Source: Nitrospirillum amazonense (GTDB lineage Bacteria; Pseudomonadota; Alphaproteobacteria; Azospirillales; Azospirillaceae). From it: a stretch of DNA of 64,000 nucleotides. Where the stretch lies: assembly GCF_007828035.1 (NCBI RefSeq), contig NZ_VITV01000008.1, positions 186,001 to 250,000 on the forward strand. The letters run 5' to 3'. Each line of letters begins with the position of its first letter. Position 1 is the first letter of the stretch. The translations under genes were made by a program, and so were the position numbers. The notes beneath the pieces are model-generated. The model was not told the origin of the DNA, ran no database searches, and saw only the letters and a program-made list of their open reading frames with translations. Below are positions 41,229 to 50,893 of this stretch, piece after piece.

Positions 41229-42788
41229 GTGCCCAAGCCGATCAACCACCCCACACCCGGCGTCTACGTAACGGAACGTTCGGCCTTTCCACCCAGCATC
41301 GTCGGGGTGCAAACGGCCATCCCCATCTTCATCGGCTACACGGAGTCCGCCCACGACCCCGCAACCCAGAAGGCCCTGCATGGCCAGGCGGTCGCGGTCG
41401 GATCCCTCGGGGACTACACCACCTATTTCGGTGGCGCCTATCTCCAGCCCTTTGACGTGGCGCCGTCACCCGCGGGCACGGCCGATTTCCAGGCGCCCCC
41501 TCCAAATGGTCAGGGAACCGCTTACTACGCGGTCAGCCCCAGCGGCCCCCGTTTCAACCTCTACCTGGCCATCCAGGCCTTCTATGCCAATGGCGGCGCC
41601 AATTGCTACGTCGTGTCGGTCGCGGATTACAGCCAAGGCGGGGTCTCCAAGGACGCCCTGCTGGCTGGCTTGCAGGCCACCGACACACAGGTGGGGCCGA
41701 CCATGACCGTGGTGCCGGATGCCTGCCTGCTGGCCGGCGCCGACTATGGAGCGGTGGTGACGGCCATGCTGACGCAGGCGGCCACCCTGCAGGACCGCAT
41801 GGCCATGCTGGATCTACCGGGCGCCGTCGATCCGGCAAGCTGGACCGCCGACGGCCTGGCCGCCCAGCGCGACGCCTTCTACTCCGCCATCGCCCCCGCC
41901 TCGGATGCCTTCAGCTATGGCGCCGCCTACGCCCCGGCGCTGCGGACCAGCCTGGTCACGGCGGGTGACGTCGACTACACCTGCCTGCAGGGCAGCGCCG
42001 CCGTGGTGCTGGGTCTGCTGAACCAAGAGGCGTCGACCCTCTACACCGGCGCCAAACTGGCCGAGGTCCAGGCACAGCTGGCGGCGGCCTTCCCCGAAAC
42101 GCCCCCGGCCACGGCACCCAGCGCCAGCCAGATCAGCGCCACCAACCAGGCCCTGCTGAGTGCCCTGCCCCTGCTGGGCACGATCGAAGGCATCGTGGCG
42201 CAAAAGCTGAACGTGGCGCCGCCCAGCGGCATCATGGCCGGCATCTGGACGGCAAGCGACACCAATCATGGCGTGTGGCTCGCCCCCGCCAATATGGCCC
42301 TGGCCGGCGTGACGGCGCCCACGGTGATCCTGAACGACGCGCAGCAGGGGGACTACAACGTCCCGCTCAACGGCAACGCCATCAATATCCTGCGCGCCTT
42401 CGTCAATCGCGGCACGGTGCCATGGGGCGCCCGCACCCTGGACGGCAACAGCAACGACTATCGCTACATCCAGGTGCGCCGTACCCTGATTTACGTCGAG
42501 CAATCCATCAAGACCGCCCTGCAACAGTTTGTTTTCGCGCCGAATGACGGCCAAACCTGGGTCACCGTCACGGCCATGATCTCCAAGTTCCTGACGGGGC
42601 TGTGGAGCCAGGGCGGCCTGATGGGCGACAAGGCCAGCGACGCCTTCAGCGTCCAATGCGGGCTGGGAACGACCATGACCGCGCAGGACATCCTGAACGG
42701 CTACATGATCGTTTCCGTGACCCTGCAACTGGTCCATCCGGCGGAGTTCATCGAGCTGACGTTCAAACAGATCATGCAGGGCGCCTGA
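41229..42788 (+). CDS. Contractile-tail sheath protein, solitary
   Basis: About 519 residues from GTG 41229, which has AAGGGGA 8 bases upstream; ATG 41211 is an alternative. The N-terminus PGVYVTERSAFPPSIVGVQTAIPIFIGYTE and the C-terminal third are typical of the tail sheath FI family. The C-terminal landmarks are WGARTLDGNSNDYRYIQVRRTLIYVEQSIKTALQQFVF, LWSQGGLMGDKASDAFSV and TMTAQDILNGYMIVSV...HPAEFIELTF. The last section carries the donor strand of the sheath handshake. It most resembles sheaths of extracellular contractile injection systems. No tube, baseplate, spike, ATPase or capsid gene is nearby, so it cannot build a machine from this locus alone. Confidence 0.9.
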   Translation: MPKPINHPTPGVYVTERSAFPPSIVGVQTAIPIFIGYTESAHDPATQKALHGQAVAVGSLGDYTTYFGGAYLQPFDVAPSPAGTADFQAPPPNGQGTAYYAVSPSGPRFNLYLAIQAFYANGGANCYVVSVADYSQGGVSKDALLAGLQATDTQVGPTMTVVPDACLLAGADYGAVVTAMLTQAATLQDRMAMLDLPGAVDPASWTADGLAAQRDAFYSAIAPASDAFSYGAAYAPALRTSLVTAGDVDYTCLQGSAAVVLGLLNQEASTLYTGAKLAEVQAQLAAAFPETPPATAPSASQISATNQALLSALPLLGTIEGIVAQKLNVAPPSGIMAGIWTASDTNHGVWLAPANMALAGVTAPTVILNDAQQGDYNVPLNGNAINILRAFVNRGTVPWGARTLDGNSNDYRYIQVRRTLIYVEQSIKTALQQFVFAPNDGQTWVTVTAMISKFLTGLWSQGGLMGDKASDAFSVQCGLGTTMTAQDILNGYMIVSVTLQLVHPAEFIELTFKQIMQGA

Positions 42789-42818
42789 CCTGTCGCGCCC
42801 TTTCGACCTGTCGCACGA

Positions 42819-43562
42819 TCAGGATGTCGGCAGCACCGTCCAGCCGTTGGTCTTGGGATCCAGGCGTTTCACCGGCCCCTCGAAACGGCGCAGCAGACCG
42901 TCCAGCAGGCCGGGCAGGCTTTGATAACGGTTGAGGATGGCCTGCACCTGCGCCTGGCCCGGGCCGGCGGTCTGACCCGCCAGGGTGATCGCCTGGTCCA
43001 GCGGGATGGCGCGGTGGACGACGATGCCGGGGGCGGCCTGGCGGCTGGCGTTCGGGGCCCGGATGTAGGCCAGCAGCGCCGTTTCGTCCACCAGATGCCG
43101 CAGCACGTCATCCAGGGCATGCAGCACCTCCCCCCGCCAGCGGGTGGTAACGCCGCCGATACGCCGTTCCTCCCCTCCATGGGCGTGACCGGCGCACACC
43201 ACCTCCGCCAGGTGCCAGCGCAGCCGGCTGGCGTAGCCGCCGAACATGTGGGCGTGCTGGTCCTGTTCCGGCAGGCCGGTCCGGGTGACAACCGGGGCCC
43301 CGGTGTTGGCATGGCCGAGGTCGATGGACGACAGGCCGTTCCACACCTCGGCCAGCATGCCGTTGTAGTTGGCCATGCGGGTGGGCCAGACGGCGCCGCC
43401 GCCGAAGATGTCAGACAAGGCGTTGCGAACGACACCGACGACATCACCGAAAACGTGGTCACCCTGCATGGGGGCCAGGGGTGGTGCAGCGGTCGGCACC
43501 GGCTCCGCCGGGATCTGGGCGCCTTGGGGATTGGCGAAGGTGCACTGGGAGATGAGCGGCAT
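42819..43562 (-). CDS. Unknown protein convergent with the sheath gene
   Basis: About 247 residues from ATG 43562 (AGGGT upstream); the frame extends further upstream but only as low-complexity sequence. I recognise no domain. Residues ~1-35 are Pro/Ala-rich. The rest appears mainly helical and has His clusters in EQDQHAHMFGGYASRLRWHLAEVVCAGHAHGGEERR, followed by LHALDDVLRHLVDETALLAYIRAP and a C-terminal helical segment LNRYQSLPGLLDGLLRRFEG. No signal peptide or membrane span. It stops 30 bases from the sheath stop, tail to tail. A link to the sheath is only positional. Confidence 0.62.
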   Translation of the reverse strand: MPLISQCTFANPQGAQIPAEPVPTAAPPLAPMQGDHVFGDVVGVVRNALSDIFGGGAVWPTRMANYNGMLAEVWNGLSSIDLGHANTGAPVVTRTGLPEQDQHAHMFGGYASRLRWHLAEVVCAGHAHGGEERRIGGVTTRWRGEVLHALDDVLRHLVDETALLAYIRAPNASRQAAPGIVVHRAIPLDQAITLAGQTAGPGQAQVQAILNRYQSLPGLLDGLLRRFEGPVKRLDPKTNGWTVLPTS

Positions 43563-43846
43563 GGGCAAACCCTGTCGGAGACGGGCTTGGAGGCCCGCGG
43601 GAGGCCACACCCTAGCCGGATCGCCGCCCCAACTCATGCGCGCCGAAGCTGTATGCCGCCCGGGGGAAACCTTGATGACGACATTGATCTTGTTGCGTAT
43701 TCCGGTTTCGCCGATAGGCCCACTGGCCCGGGCCACCGCAGCACTCGAGACCAGTTCCCCTCTTTCGGAGCCGGTGGCAGAATGGCCGCCGGCTGTTCAC
43801 CGCCGCAACGGTGAAGGCCCGGCACGACAATGGATGGGCGATTGAC
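43563..43846. other. 284-base divergent intergenic region
   Basis: No gene is supported. The space separates the unknown gene at 42819-43562 from the molybdenum hydroxylase operon and should carry both promoters. The distinct element is the perfect dyad TTCACCG-CCGCAA-CGGTGAA at 43796-43815. Confidence 0.45.
43796..43815. promoter_or_regulatory. Inverted repeat upstream of the iorAB operon
   Basis: TTCACCG (43796-43802) and CGGTGAA (43809-43815) are perfect 7-base arms with a 6-base spacer, 31 bases before the iorA start. An operator for a dimeric regulator is plausible. It could also fold as a hairpin in the leader RNA. Confidence 0.4.
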
Positions 43847-44332
43847 ATGATCACGTTCACGCTGAACGGGCAGGCGCAGCGTTTCGAGGGCGATCCCGAA
43901 ATGCCCCTGCTGTGGTATCTGCGCGATGTCCAGGGCCTAACCGGCACCAAGTTCGGCTGTGGCGAGGCGTTGTGCGGCGCCTGCACCGTGCACGCCGACG
44001 GCGCGCCCATCCGCAGTTGCCAGACGACGCTGGGCGACCTGTCCGGCGTGGCCGTCACCACCATCGAGGGCCTGTCGCCCGACGGCATGCACCCGGTGCA
44101 GGTGGCATGGCGGGAACTGAACGTGGCCCAGTGCGGCTATTGCCAGGCCGGGCAGATCATGTCGGCGGCGGCCTTGCTGAAGGACACGCCCCGCCCCAGC
44201 GACGAAGCCATCGATGACGCCATGAGCGGCAACATCTGCCGCTGCGCGACCTATCCCCGCATCCGCGCCGCCATCAAGCGCGCGGCCGGCGAAGTGCAGC
44301 GCAAGACGGCCAGCAGCGGGAGTGCGAAGTGA
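43847..44332 (+). CDS. iorA: Molybdenum hydroxylase small subunit with two [2Fe-2S] clusters (IorA-like)
   Basis: 161 residues from ATG 43847. The N-terminal plant-ferredoxin-like domain holds cluster cysteines in [25 protein letters not shown]. The C-terminal four-helix domain holds the second cluster in [18 protein letters not shown] and [13 protein letters not shown]. It passes electrons from the Mo site of the partner subunit to an external acceptor. With no FAD subunit encoded, the pair matches isoquinoline 1-oxidoreductase and membrane-linked aldehyde oxidases that reduce cytochromes or quinones. Its stop overlaps the large-subunit start. Confidence 0.92.
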   Translation: MITFTLNGQAQRFEGDPEMPLLWYLRDVQGLTGTKFGCGEALCGACTVHADGAPIRSCQTTLGDLSGVAVTTIEGLSPDGMHPVQVAWRELNVAQCGYCQAGQIMSAAALLKDTPRPSDEAIDDAMSGNICRCATYPRIRAAIKRAAGEVQRKTASSGSAK

Positions 44333-46626
44333 TGAACGGCATCACCAACCTTAGCCGCCGCGCCGTCCTGATGGGCCTGGGCACCGGCACCTTCATCCTG
44401 GCCGGCGGGCTCGGCCTTGCGGCCGCCACCGGCGCCCTGGCGGAGGATGCGCCCAAGAAGTATGGCGGCGAAGCCATGCCCGGCGGGGTGAAGGACGACC
44501 CGCGCCTGTTCGTCGCCGTGGCCGCCGACGGCACCCTCACCATCATCTGCCACCGGGCGGAGATGGGCCAGGGCGTGCGCACCAGCTGGGCCATGGTCAT
44601 CGCCGACGAGATGGACGCCGACTGGGCGAAGGTGAAGGTGGACCAGGCGCTGGGTGACGAGGCGCGCTACGGCAACCAGAACACCGACGGCTCGCGCAGC
44701 ATGCGCCACCATTTCCAGGCCCTGCGCCGTATCGGCGCCGCCGCGCGCCAGATGCTGGCCAAGGCGGCCGCCACGCAGTGGGGCGTGCCGGTGGCGGAGG
44801 TGACGGTGGACCACCACAGCCTGGTGCATGCCGCCAGCGGCCGGCGCCTGGGCTTCGGCGAGGTGGCGGCGGCCGCCGCCACCCTGCCCGTGCCGGCGCG
44901 TGAGACCCTGGTGTTCAAGGACCCGGCCAAGTTCCGCTATATCGGCCGAAGCGACGTCGGCCTGGTCGACGGCTTCGACATCACCACCGGCCGCGCCACC
45001 TATGGCATCGACGTGCGGCGGGAGGGGATGCTGTACGCCGTGGTCGCCCGCCCGCCGGTGCATGGCGGCAAGCTGGGCCACTACAACGTGGATGAGGCGT
45101 TGCAGGTGCCGGGCGTGCTGAAGGTGGTGGTGCTGAACAGCGCGCCCCTGCCCTCCGGCTTCCTGCCCAAGGGCGGCCTTGCCGTGGTGGCGGAAAACAC
45201 CTGGGCCGCGCTCAAGGGGCGGGAGAAGCTGAAGGTCACCTGGGAGGATGGGCCCAACGCCAGCTATGACAGCGCCGCCTACCGGGCGGAGCTGGAGGCG
45301 GCGGCCCGCGCCCCCGGCCAGGTGGTGCGGAACGTGGGTGACGTGGACGGCGCGCTCAAGTCGGCGGCCAAGCATGTCACGGCGGAATACTACATTCCCC
45401 ACCTGGCCCAGGCGCCCATGGAACCGCCGGCCGCCGCCGCCCAGGTGACGGGCGACAAGTGCGAGATCTGGGGCAGCACTCAGGCGCCGCAGACGACGCG
45501 CGAGACGGTGGCCAAGGTGTTGAGCATCCCGCCGGAGAATGTGACCGTCCACCAGACCCTGGTGGGCGGCGGCTTTGGCCGCAAATCCAAGCCGGACTAC
45601 ATCGCGGAGGCGGCCCTGCTGTCCCGCGCCATGGATGGCCGGCCGGTTAAGCTGACCTACACCCGCACCGATGACCTGCACCACGGCTTCCTGCACACCG
45701 TGTCGGTGGAGCGGCTGGAGGGCGGGCTGGACGCCAAGGGTAAGCCGGTGGCCTGGCTGCACCGCACCGTGGCCCCGTCCATCGGCGCCACCTTCACCGC
45801 CGGCGTGAAGCATGAGGGCGCCTCGGAACTGGGCATGGGCGCCGTCAACACGCCCTGGATCGTGCCCAACCTGCGGGTGGAGAACCCGGAGGCCGAGAGC
45901 CACACCCGCATCGGCTGGTTCCGCAGCGTCTCCAACATCCCGCACGCCTTCGCGGTGCAGAGCTTCGTCGCCGAACTGGCGGAGGCCGCGGGGCGCGACC
46001 CCAAGGATTTCCTGCTGGAACTGATCGGGCCGGCCCGGCAGATCAACCCGGCCGACCTGTCGGACAGCTGGAACTACAACGAGGACCCGGTGGCCTACGC
46101 CTATGACACCGGCCGCCTGCACGGCGTGGTGGAGCGGGCGGCCAAGGAGGCCGGCTGGGGCAAGCCCCTGCCCAAAGGCCAGGGCCGGGGCATCGCCGCC
46201 CACCGCAGCTTCGCCAGCTACGCCGCTGCCGTCGTGCAGGTGGATGTCGATACCCAGGGCAAGCTGACCATCCCCCGCGTCGATATCGCCTTCGATTGCG
46301 GCCCCGTCATCAACCCCGACCGGGTGCGGGCGCAGCTGGAGGGGGCGGTGACCCAGGGCGTCAGCCTGGCCACGCTGGGCGAGATCAGTTTCAAGGCCGG
46401 CCAGGTGCAGCAGAACAACTTCGACACCTATCAAGTCACCCGCATCGACACGGCGCCCAAGGACATCCGCGTCCACCTGATGCCGGCGACCCAGTACGAC
46501 GCCCCGCTGGGCGGCGTGGGCGAGCCCGGCGTCCCCCCCATCGCCCCGGCCCTGCTGAACGCCATCCACGCCGCCACCGGCAAACGCATCCGCAGCCTGC
46601 CCATCCGGGACCAGTTGCGGGCGTGA
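44329..46626 (+). CDS. iorB: Molybdopterin-binding hydroxylase large subunit, Tat-exported (IorB-like)
   Basis: 765 residues from GTG 44329, overlapping the iorA stop (ATG 44332 is equally possible). A twin-arginine signal ([30 protein letters not shown]) sends the folded complex to the periplasm. Molybdopterin-binding segments include [13 protein letters not shown]-like [14 protein letters not shown] and [15 protein letters not shown]. The catalytic Glu is in [16 protein letters not shown]. It hydroxylates an N-heterocycle or oxidises an aldehyde; the substrate is not determinable. No XdhC-like maturation protein is adjacent. The next gene, a kinase, is coupled by a GTGA overlap. Confidence 0.92.
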   Translation: MMNGITNLSRRAVLMGLGTGTFILAGGLGLAAATGALAEDAPKKYGGEAMPGGVKDDPRLFVAVAADGTLTIICHRAEMGQGVRTSWAMVIADEMDADWAKVKVDQALGDEARYGNQNTDGSRSMRHHFQALRRIGAAARQMLAKAAATQWGVPVAEVTVDHHSLVHAASGRRLGFGEVAAAAATLPVPARETLVFKDPAKFRYIGRSDVGLVDGFDITTGRATYGIDVRREGMLYAVVARPPVHGGKLGHYNVDEALQVPGVLKVVVLNSAPLPSGFLPKGGLAVVAENTWAALKGREKLKVTWEDGPNASYDSAAYRAELEAAARAPGQVVRNVGDVDGALKSAAKHVTAEYYIPHLAQAPMEPPAAAAQVTGDKCEIWGSTQAPQTTRETVAKVLSIPPENVTVHQTLVGGGFGRKSKPDYIAEAALLSRAMDGRPVKLTYTRTDDLHHGFLHTVSVERLEGGLDAKGKPVAWLHRTVAPSIGATFTAGVKHEGASELGMGAVNTPWIVPNLRVENPEAESHTRIGWFRSVSNIPHAFAVQSFVAELAEAAGRDPKDFLLELIGPARQINPADLSDSWNYNEDPVAYAYDTGRLHGVVERAAKEAGWGKPLPKGQGRGIAAHRSFASYAAAVVQVDVDTQGKLTIPRVDIAFDCGPVINPDRVRAQLEGAVTQGVSLATLGEISFKAGQVQQNNFDTYQVTRIDTAPKDIRVHLMPATQYDAPLGGVGEPGVPPIAPALLNAIHAATGKRIRSLPIRDQLRA

Positions 46627-47459
46627 GGAAAACACTGGCGCACGAGGTTGGCGTTGCCCGTGCGTTGGCATGGACGCTGGGGTTTGGGGTCGTGGATCCC
46701 GTCCTGCTAAAGGCGGCGCATCACACCATGCTGCTGTTGACGCCGCTGTCCATTGTCGCCCGGATCCAATCTGCGGAACCAGTCGAGAAAGCCCGCGCGA
46801 CGGCCGAGCGTGAATTGACGGTCACCCGCCATCTAGCATTCCGGGGACTACCGGTTTTGAGGCCCCTGGAGGTGGCCTTGGCTGGCCCCCATGTCCTTGA
46901 CGGATGCGTCGTCTCGTTCTGGCCCTATATCGACCACGCGCCGTTGCGGCGGCAAGCGGACATGATCGCGGCGGCCCGGGGCCTACGCGCCATCCATGAG
47001 GCGCTGATGGATTTTGGCGGAACCCTGCCGCCCTATCAGGCGAGTGTGGACCAGTGCTGGACTGTTCTAATAGGGATGCCGCGGGCCGCCTTTCCCGCGA
47101 CGACGGACAAGGAGTTCCTGACTGAGAATTTTCTGGCCTTGCGGCATCAGCTTGAGGCACTTGGTACGGCCGCCCGCGTCCTGCACGGCGACGCCCATAA
47201 AGGGAATGTGCTGGTCGGCGCCCATGGGCCGGTATGGATAGACTTTGAGTCCGTATGCCGCGGCCCGCTGGAATTCGAGCTGGCGACACTGCCCCGCTAT
47301 GCACACCGGCATGTCGGCAAGGCGGATACGCGCCTAGTCGACCTTTTCACTGACTTGAAAAGCGTTTGTGTCGCCGTCTGGTGTTTGGCTGACGCGGGAC
47401 GCAGCGCCGAAATGCGGGATGCAGCCCGGTATCACCTGCAACGACTAAGGCAGCAATAA
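46623..47459 (+). CDS. APH-family phosphotransferase coupled to iorB
   Basis: 278 residues from GTG 46623, whose GTGA overlaps the iorB stop. The kinase-like fold is shown by the catalytic loop ARVLHGDAHKGNVLVG and the metal-binding VWIDFESVCRGPLEFELATL. The ATP-binding N lobe includes ARIQSAEPVEKARATAERELTVTRHL. It phosphorylates a small molecule; aminoglycosides are possible but unsupported. Coupling to a periplasmic hydroxylase is odd, because this protein has no signal peptide and acts in the cytoplasm. Local codon use looks slightly less GC-biased than iorB, so it may be a later arrival. Confidence 0.85.
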   Translation: MRKTLAHEVGVARALAWTLGFGVVDPVLLKAAHHTMLLLTPLSIVARIQSAEPVEKARATAERELTVTRHLAFRGLPVLRPLEVALAGPHVLDGCVVSFWPYIDHAPLRRQADMIAAARGLRAIHEALMDFGGTLPPYQASVDQCWTVLIGMPRAAFPATTDKEFLTENFLALRHQLEALGTAARVLHGDAHKGNVLVGAHGPVWIDFESVCRGPLEFELATLPRYAHRHVGKADTRLVDLFTDLKSVCVAVWCLADAGRSAEMRDAARYHLQRLRQQ

Positions 47460-47586
47460 CGCCACTTGCAATCGGTTGCAAACCTCTATTGCCAATAATG
47501 CCTTATCGCTATAAAAGTTATGCTTCATATTGATTGGCTTGCCAGCAGAATCTTCAACAAACAAACGATACGGGAGGAACAAATCC

Positions 47587-48837
47587 ATGCGACGGCACAC
47601 TATGCTTTCCGCGCTGGTCGCGGCTGGCCTTGTCGCGGGCCTGTGCGCGCCGGCTTGGGCATCCGGTGATGCCGCCGGCACCTGGATAACCACCTGGGCG
47701 TCCAGCCCCTCCCTACCCATCGAGAAGCTGCCCCTGCCGTTCTGGAAGCCGGCGCCGGAGGTGCAAGGCACGGTGCGCTACACTCTGCGGATCAGCGCCG
47801 GGGGTGACCAGGTGCGCGTCCGGCTGTCGGCCGAGACCCTGCCGCAGGACCTGCTGGTCGACCACGCCACGGTCGCGATGGCCGACGCCCAGGGACATGT
47901 CGCGCCCGGCTCCTTCCGCACCCTGACCTTCAATGGCGCCCGCGCCGTCCGCGTGCCGGCGGGCGCGCCGCTGGTCAGCGATCCGCTGGACCTGCCGGTC
48001 GAGGCCGGCGCGGTGCTGGTGGTGAGCCTGCATCTGCCCCAGCCGGTGACGGTGCCGCAGGCGGACAACAACCATCACACCGACATCCTGCCCGGCGATG
48101 ACCGGACCGAAGCCGTCGCGCTGGACGGCGCGCGGACCGAGGACGCGCGGGAAATCGTGTCCGCCCTGTTGGTCCATGCCGGCGCACAAGGCCGCACCAT
48201 CGTCGCCTTCGGCGATTCCATCACCGACGGCTTCGGCGCCAAGGACAGGCTGATGCGGGGCTGGCCGGACCAGCTGGCCGCCTTGCTGCGGGCCAAGGGC
48301 CGGCGCGATATCGGCATCGCCAACGCCGGCATCGGCGGCAACCGCATCCTGCGCGGCGAGGTCGGCCCCTCAGCCCTGGCCCGGTTCGACCGCGACGCGC
48401 TGGCGGTCCCGGGCGTCACCGATGTCATCCTGCTGGAGGGCATCAACGATCTGGGCCTGAGCGGCCTGCCGACCCTGCGGACCAGCGCCACCCACCCCGT
48501 GGTGACGGCGGAGGACATCATCGCCGGCTATCGCCAGCTGATCGACCGGGCGCGGGCGCGGCACCTGAAGGTGCATGGCGCCACCCTCACGCCCGCCATG
48601 GGCGCCACTTTCCCCGGCTACGCCACCCCGGAAAAGGAGGCGGTACGGCAGAGGATCAACGCCTGGATCCGCACCAGCGGCGCGTTCGACGATGTGATCG
48701 ATTTCGATGCCGCCGTCCGCGACCCCGCCCACCCCAACCGTATCCGGGCTGACTACGATTGCGGTGACCACCTGCACCCCTCCGATGCCGGCTACCGCGC
48801 CATGGCGGAGGCGGCGCTGGCGGTCATCGCCCGCTGA
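47587..48837 (+). CDS. Secreted SGNH/GDSL hydrolase
   Basis: 416 residues from ATG 47587, with GGGAGGA upstream and a signal peptide ending AWA-SG. The first ~190 residues form a beta-rich domain often preceding SGNH hydrolases (WITTWASSP ... GTVRYTLRISAGGDQVRVRLS). The catalytic domain has all blocks: I, IVAFGDSITDGFG with Ser; II, NAGIGGNRIL with Gly; III, LLEGINDLG with Asn; and V, DCGDHLHPSDAGY with Asp and His. It is probably a carbohydrate esterase or deacetylase acting on extracellular glycans. It stands alone between the kinase gene and the convergent AcoR-like gene. Confidence 0.93.
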   Translation: MRRHTMLSALVAAGLVAGLCAPAWASGDAAGTWITTWASSPSLPIEKLPLPFWKPAPEVQGTVRYTLRISAGGDQVRVRLSAETLPQDLLVDHATVAMADAQGHVAPGSFRTLTFNGARAVRVPAGAPLVSDPLDLPVEAGAVLVVSLHLPQPVTVPQADNNHHTDILPGDDRTEAVALDGARTEDAREIVSALLVHAGAQGRTIVAFGDSITDGFGAKDRLMRGWPDQLAALLRAKGRRDIGIANAGIGGNRILRGEVGPSALARFDRDALAVPGVTDVILLEGINDLGLSGLPTLRTSATHPVVTAEDIIAGYRQLIDRARARHLKVHGATLTPAMGATFPGYATPEKEAVRQRINAWIRTSGAFDDVIDFDAAVRDPAHPNRIRADYDCGDHLHPSDAGYRAMAEAALAVIAR

Positions 48838-48849
48838 TAGACCCCAGGA

Positions 48850-50721
48850 TCACTCCGGCCGCATTCGCCGGTGCAGGGTGCTGCGGTGCACACCCAGTTC
48901 CCGGGCGGCGGCGCTGATGTTGCCCTGATGCCGGGCCAGGGCTTGGCGGATGGCGTCCTCCTCCCGCGTTTTCAGGCTGGGCGCTGGTGCGCCGGTCGGT
49001 ACCACGGGCGCCAGATCCGGCGGCAGCTCGGCCGGGGTGATCAGTGTCCCTGGCGGCGACAGGGCCACCAAGGTGCGCAGCAGGTTGGCCAGTTCGCGTA
49101 GGTTGCCCGGCCAGTCATGGCGGCGTAGGCGGTCGCGGGCGGCGGGGGCCAAGCGGATGCCCCGCTCTGCTGCGCCGAAGCTGGCCATCAGCGCATCGAT
49201 GATGCCATCCAACGACCGCTCGCGCAGGGGCGGCAGGGTCACCACCAGGTGCTTCAGCCGGTAATAGAGGTCGGCGCGGAAGGTGCCCTCGGCAACGCAG
49301 GCCGCCAGGTCGCGATGGGTGGCGGTGACCAGCAGGAAATCCACCTTCACCGGCCGGCCGCCCACGGGCGTCACCTCCCCATCCTGCAGCACGCGCAGCA
49401 GGCGGGCCTGCAGGGCCGGCGGCATGTCGCCGATCTCATCCAGGAACAGGATGCCGCCGTCGGCCTGGCGGATCTGGCCGCGATGGCCGCCCCGCCGGGC
49501 GCCGGTGAAGGCGCCATCCTCGTACCCGAACAACTCGGATTCCAGCAGGCCTTCCGGAATGGCGGCGCAGTTGACCGCCACCAGGGGCGCCTGCGCCCGC
49601 CCGCAGGCGGCGTGGGCCGCGCGCACGAACACCTCCTTGCCCGTTCCCGTCTCCCCCTGCAACAGCACGGGGATACCCGCGTCCAGCGCCCGGATGGCGC
49701 GCTCCAGCAGCGGCCGGGTGCCGGCATCCCACAGCATGCCGTCCGGGGCGGTCGCCGGCGGGGACAGGTCCTTGGCATGGGCCGGGCGGCGTATCGCGGG
49801 GCGGCTCTTGCCCGGCGTGGTGATGCGGGCATGCAGCGGGCGGCCGCTGTCGGCAGTGCGCAGGATACGGTCGCCCCGCGCCAGGCCGCCATCTAGCACG
49901 CTCTCCAGCCGCACGCGGCCGATGGCGGCGGCGTTCAGGCCCAGAAGGGCCAGCGCCGCCGGGTTGGCCGCGCACACCACGCCATCGTCCACCGCCAGCA
50001 GGCCTTCCTGCGGCGAGCCCAGCCAGCCGGGATGGGCATGCAGGCGCACCACTAGCTCGTGCCCCTCCGCCGCTTGCGCCGCCCAGCGATGTTCCAGGTG
50101 GGCCACCGCCAGGCTGGCCAGGCTTCTGGCGCTGGTGCCCTGGCTATCCGACCGGGCCGCGCGCGTGTCGCCCGACAGGTCGATGACACCGGCCAGCGCG
50201 CCATAGGGGTCCATCACCGGCATGGCGGTGCAGATGAGAAAGGCGTTGTCGGTCAGGTAATGCTCCGCCCCTCGCACCTGCACCAGGGCGCGTTCCGCCA
50301 AGGCGGTACCCACGGCGTTGGTGCCCTCGTCATCCTCCCCCCAGCCGGCGCCGGGTTGGAGGGAAACGCGGCGGGCGCGGCGGACGAAACCGGCGTCGCC
50401 CCGCGCGTCCAGGATCAGGCCCCGGTCATTGGTCAGCAGCACCATGCCGCCCAGGTCGCGCATGGCCTGGTGCAGGGTGTCCAACTCGGGTGTCGCGAGA
50501 TGCATCAGGGTATGGTGGCGCTCGCGCAGTACCGCCAGATCGGCGCGCGACAGCGGATCCTGGCGTGCGGGGCGGTCGGCGCGCAGACCGCGGTCGGCGC
50601 AGCGGCGCCAGGACCGCGCGATGATGGGCGGGATGGGGGCACCCTCCAGGCCGGCCAACTCGCCCAGCTGCTCGCGCGCCATGGCCAGGACAGCCGCCTG
50701 ACTTTGCGGGGCGTTCACCAT
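48850..50721 (-). CDS. acoR: AcoR-like sigma-54-dependent activator
   Basis: A 623-residue enhancer-binding protein. The ATG at 50721 is chosen for its GGGAGGATC ribosome site and because homology starts there. A GAF sensor spans ~70-215 and a weak PAS-like part ~230-300. The AAA+ domain has Walker A GETGTGKEV (~356) and the sigma-54 contact loop GAFTGA (~403). ILFLDEIGDMP is Walker B. A Fis-type HTH ends it (NISAAARELGVHRSTLHRRM). AcoR relatives sense acetoin or alcohols/aldehydes and activate dehydrogenase genes. It is divergent from the aldehyde dehydrogenase gene, which has a near-consensus sigma-54 promoter. Confidence 0.92.
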   Translation of the reverse strand: MVNAPQSQAAVLAMAREQLGELAGLEGAPIPPIIARSWRRCADRGLRADRPARQDPLSRADLAVLRERHHTLMHLATPELDTLHQAMRDLGGMVLLTNDRGLILDARGDAGFVRRARRVSLQPGAGWGEDDEGTNAVGTALAERALVQVRGAEHYLTDNAFLICTAMPVMDPYGALAGVIDLSGDTRAARSDSQGTSARSLASLAVAHLEHRWAAQAAEGHELVVRLHAHPGWLGSPQEGLLAVDDGVVCAANPAALALLGLNAAAIGRVRLESVLDGGLARGDRILRTADSGRPLHARITTPGKSRPAIRRPAHAKDLSPPATAPDGMLWDAGTRPLLERAIRALDAGIPVLLQGETGTGKEVFVRAAHAACGRAQAPLVAVNCAAIPEGLLESELFGYEDGAFTGARRGGHRGQIRQADGGILFLDEIGDMPPALQARLLRVLQDGEVTPVGGRPVKVDFLLVTATHRDLAACVAEGTFRADLYYRLKHLVVTLPPLRERSLDGIIDALMASFGAAERGIRLAPAARDRLRRHDWPGNLRELANLLRTLVALSPPGTLITPAELPPDLAPVVPTGAPAPSLKTREEDAIRQALARHQGNISAAARELGVHRSTLHRRMRPE

Positions 50722-50739
50722 GCTGATCCTCCCGATAGT

Positions 50740-50776
50740 CGCGACAGGTGTCGCGGACATGTCGCGCATTGCGACA
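50740..50776. promoter_or_regulatory. Upstream activating sequences with four GCGACA/TGTCGC half-sites
   Basis: CGCGACA-GG-TGTCGCG (50740-50755) is followed by TGTCGC-N5-GCGACA (50760-50776). Both are perfect dyads of the same 6-base half-site, centred about 120-150 bases before the -24 element. This is the classic distance for a sigma-54 enhancer. They are probably bound by the AcoR-like protein and may also autoregulate it. Confidence 0.65.
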
Positions 50777-50893
50777 GATCCGGCGCCCCTCTTTGCGGGA
50801 AAGCATGGGGCAGATCGGCGGCCCCCGCAACCCGACCTAAGTGGCATGGATTAAGGGCTTGATCTGGCGGGATTCCTGAAATTGCCGACGCCG

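Noticed and set aside
42789-42818. Repeated GACCTGTCGC near the sheath stop as a repeat array or CRISPR-like unit.
   Set aside because: Only two copies of 10 bases, partly coding; no further units or spacer structure.
41229-43562. Reading the sheath region as a prophage.
   Set aside because: No integrase, terminase, capsid, portal, tube or lysis gene is present, and base composition is like the host. An orphan sheath is the better description.
44251-46671. An 806-codon minus-strand open frame opposite iorAB.
   Set aside because: It lies entirely across the well-supported iorA and iorB genes and shows only low-complexity His/Gly/Gln-rich sequence.
46623-47459. The APH-fold kinase as an antibiotic-resistance gene.
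   Set aside because: Only general kinase motifs are visible, and the gene is coupled to a molybdenum hydroxylase with no mobile-element context.
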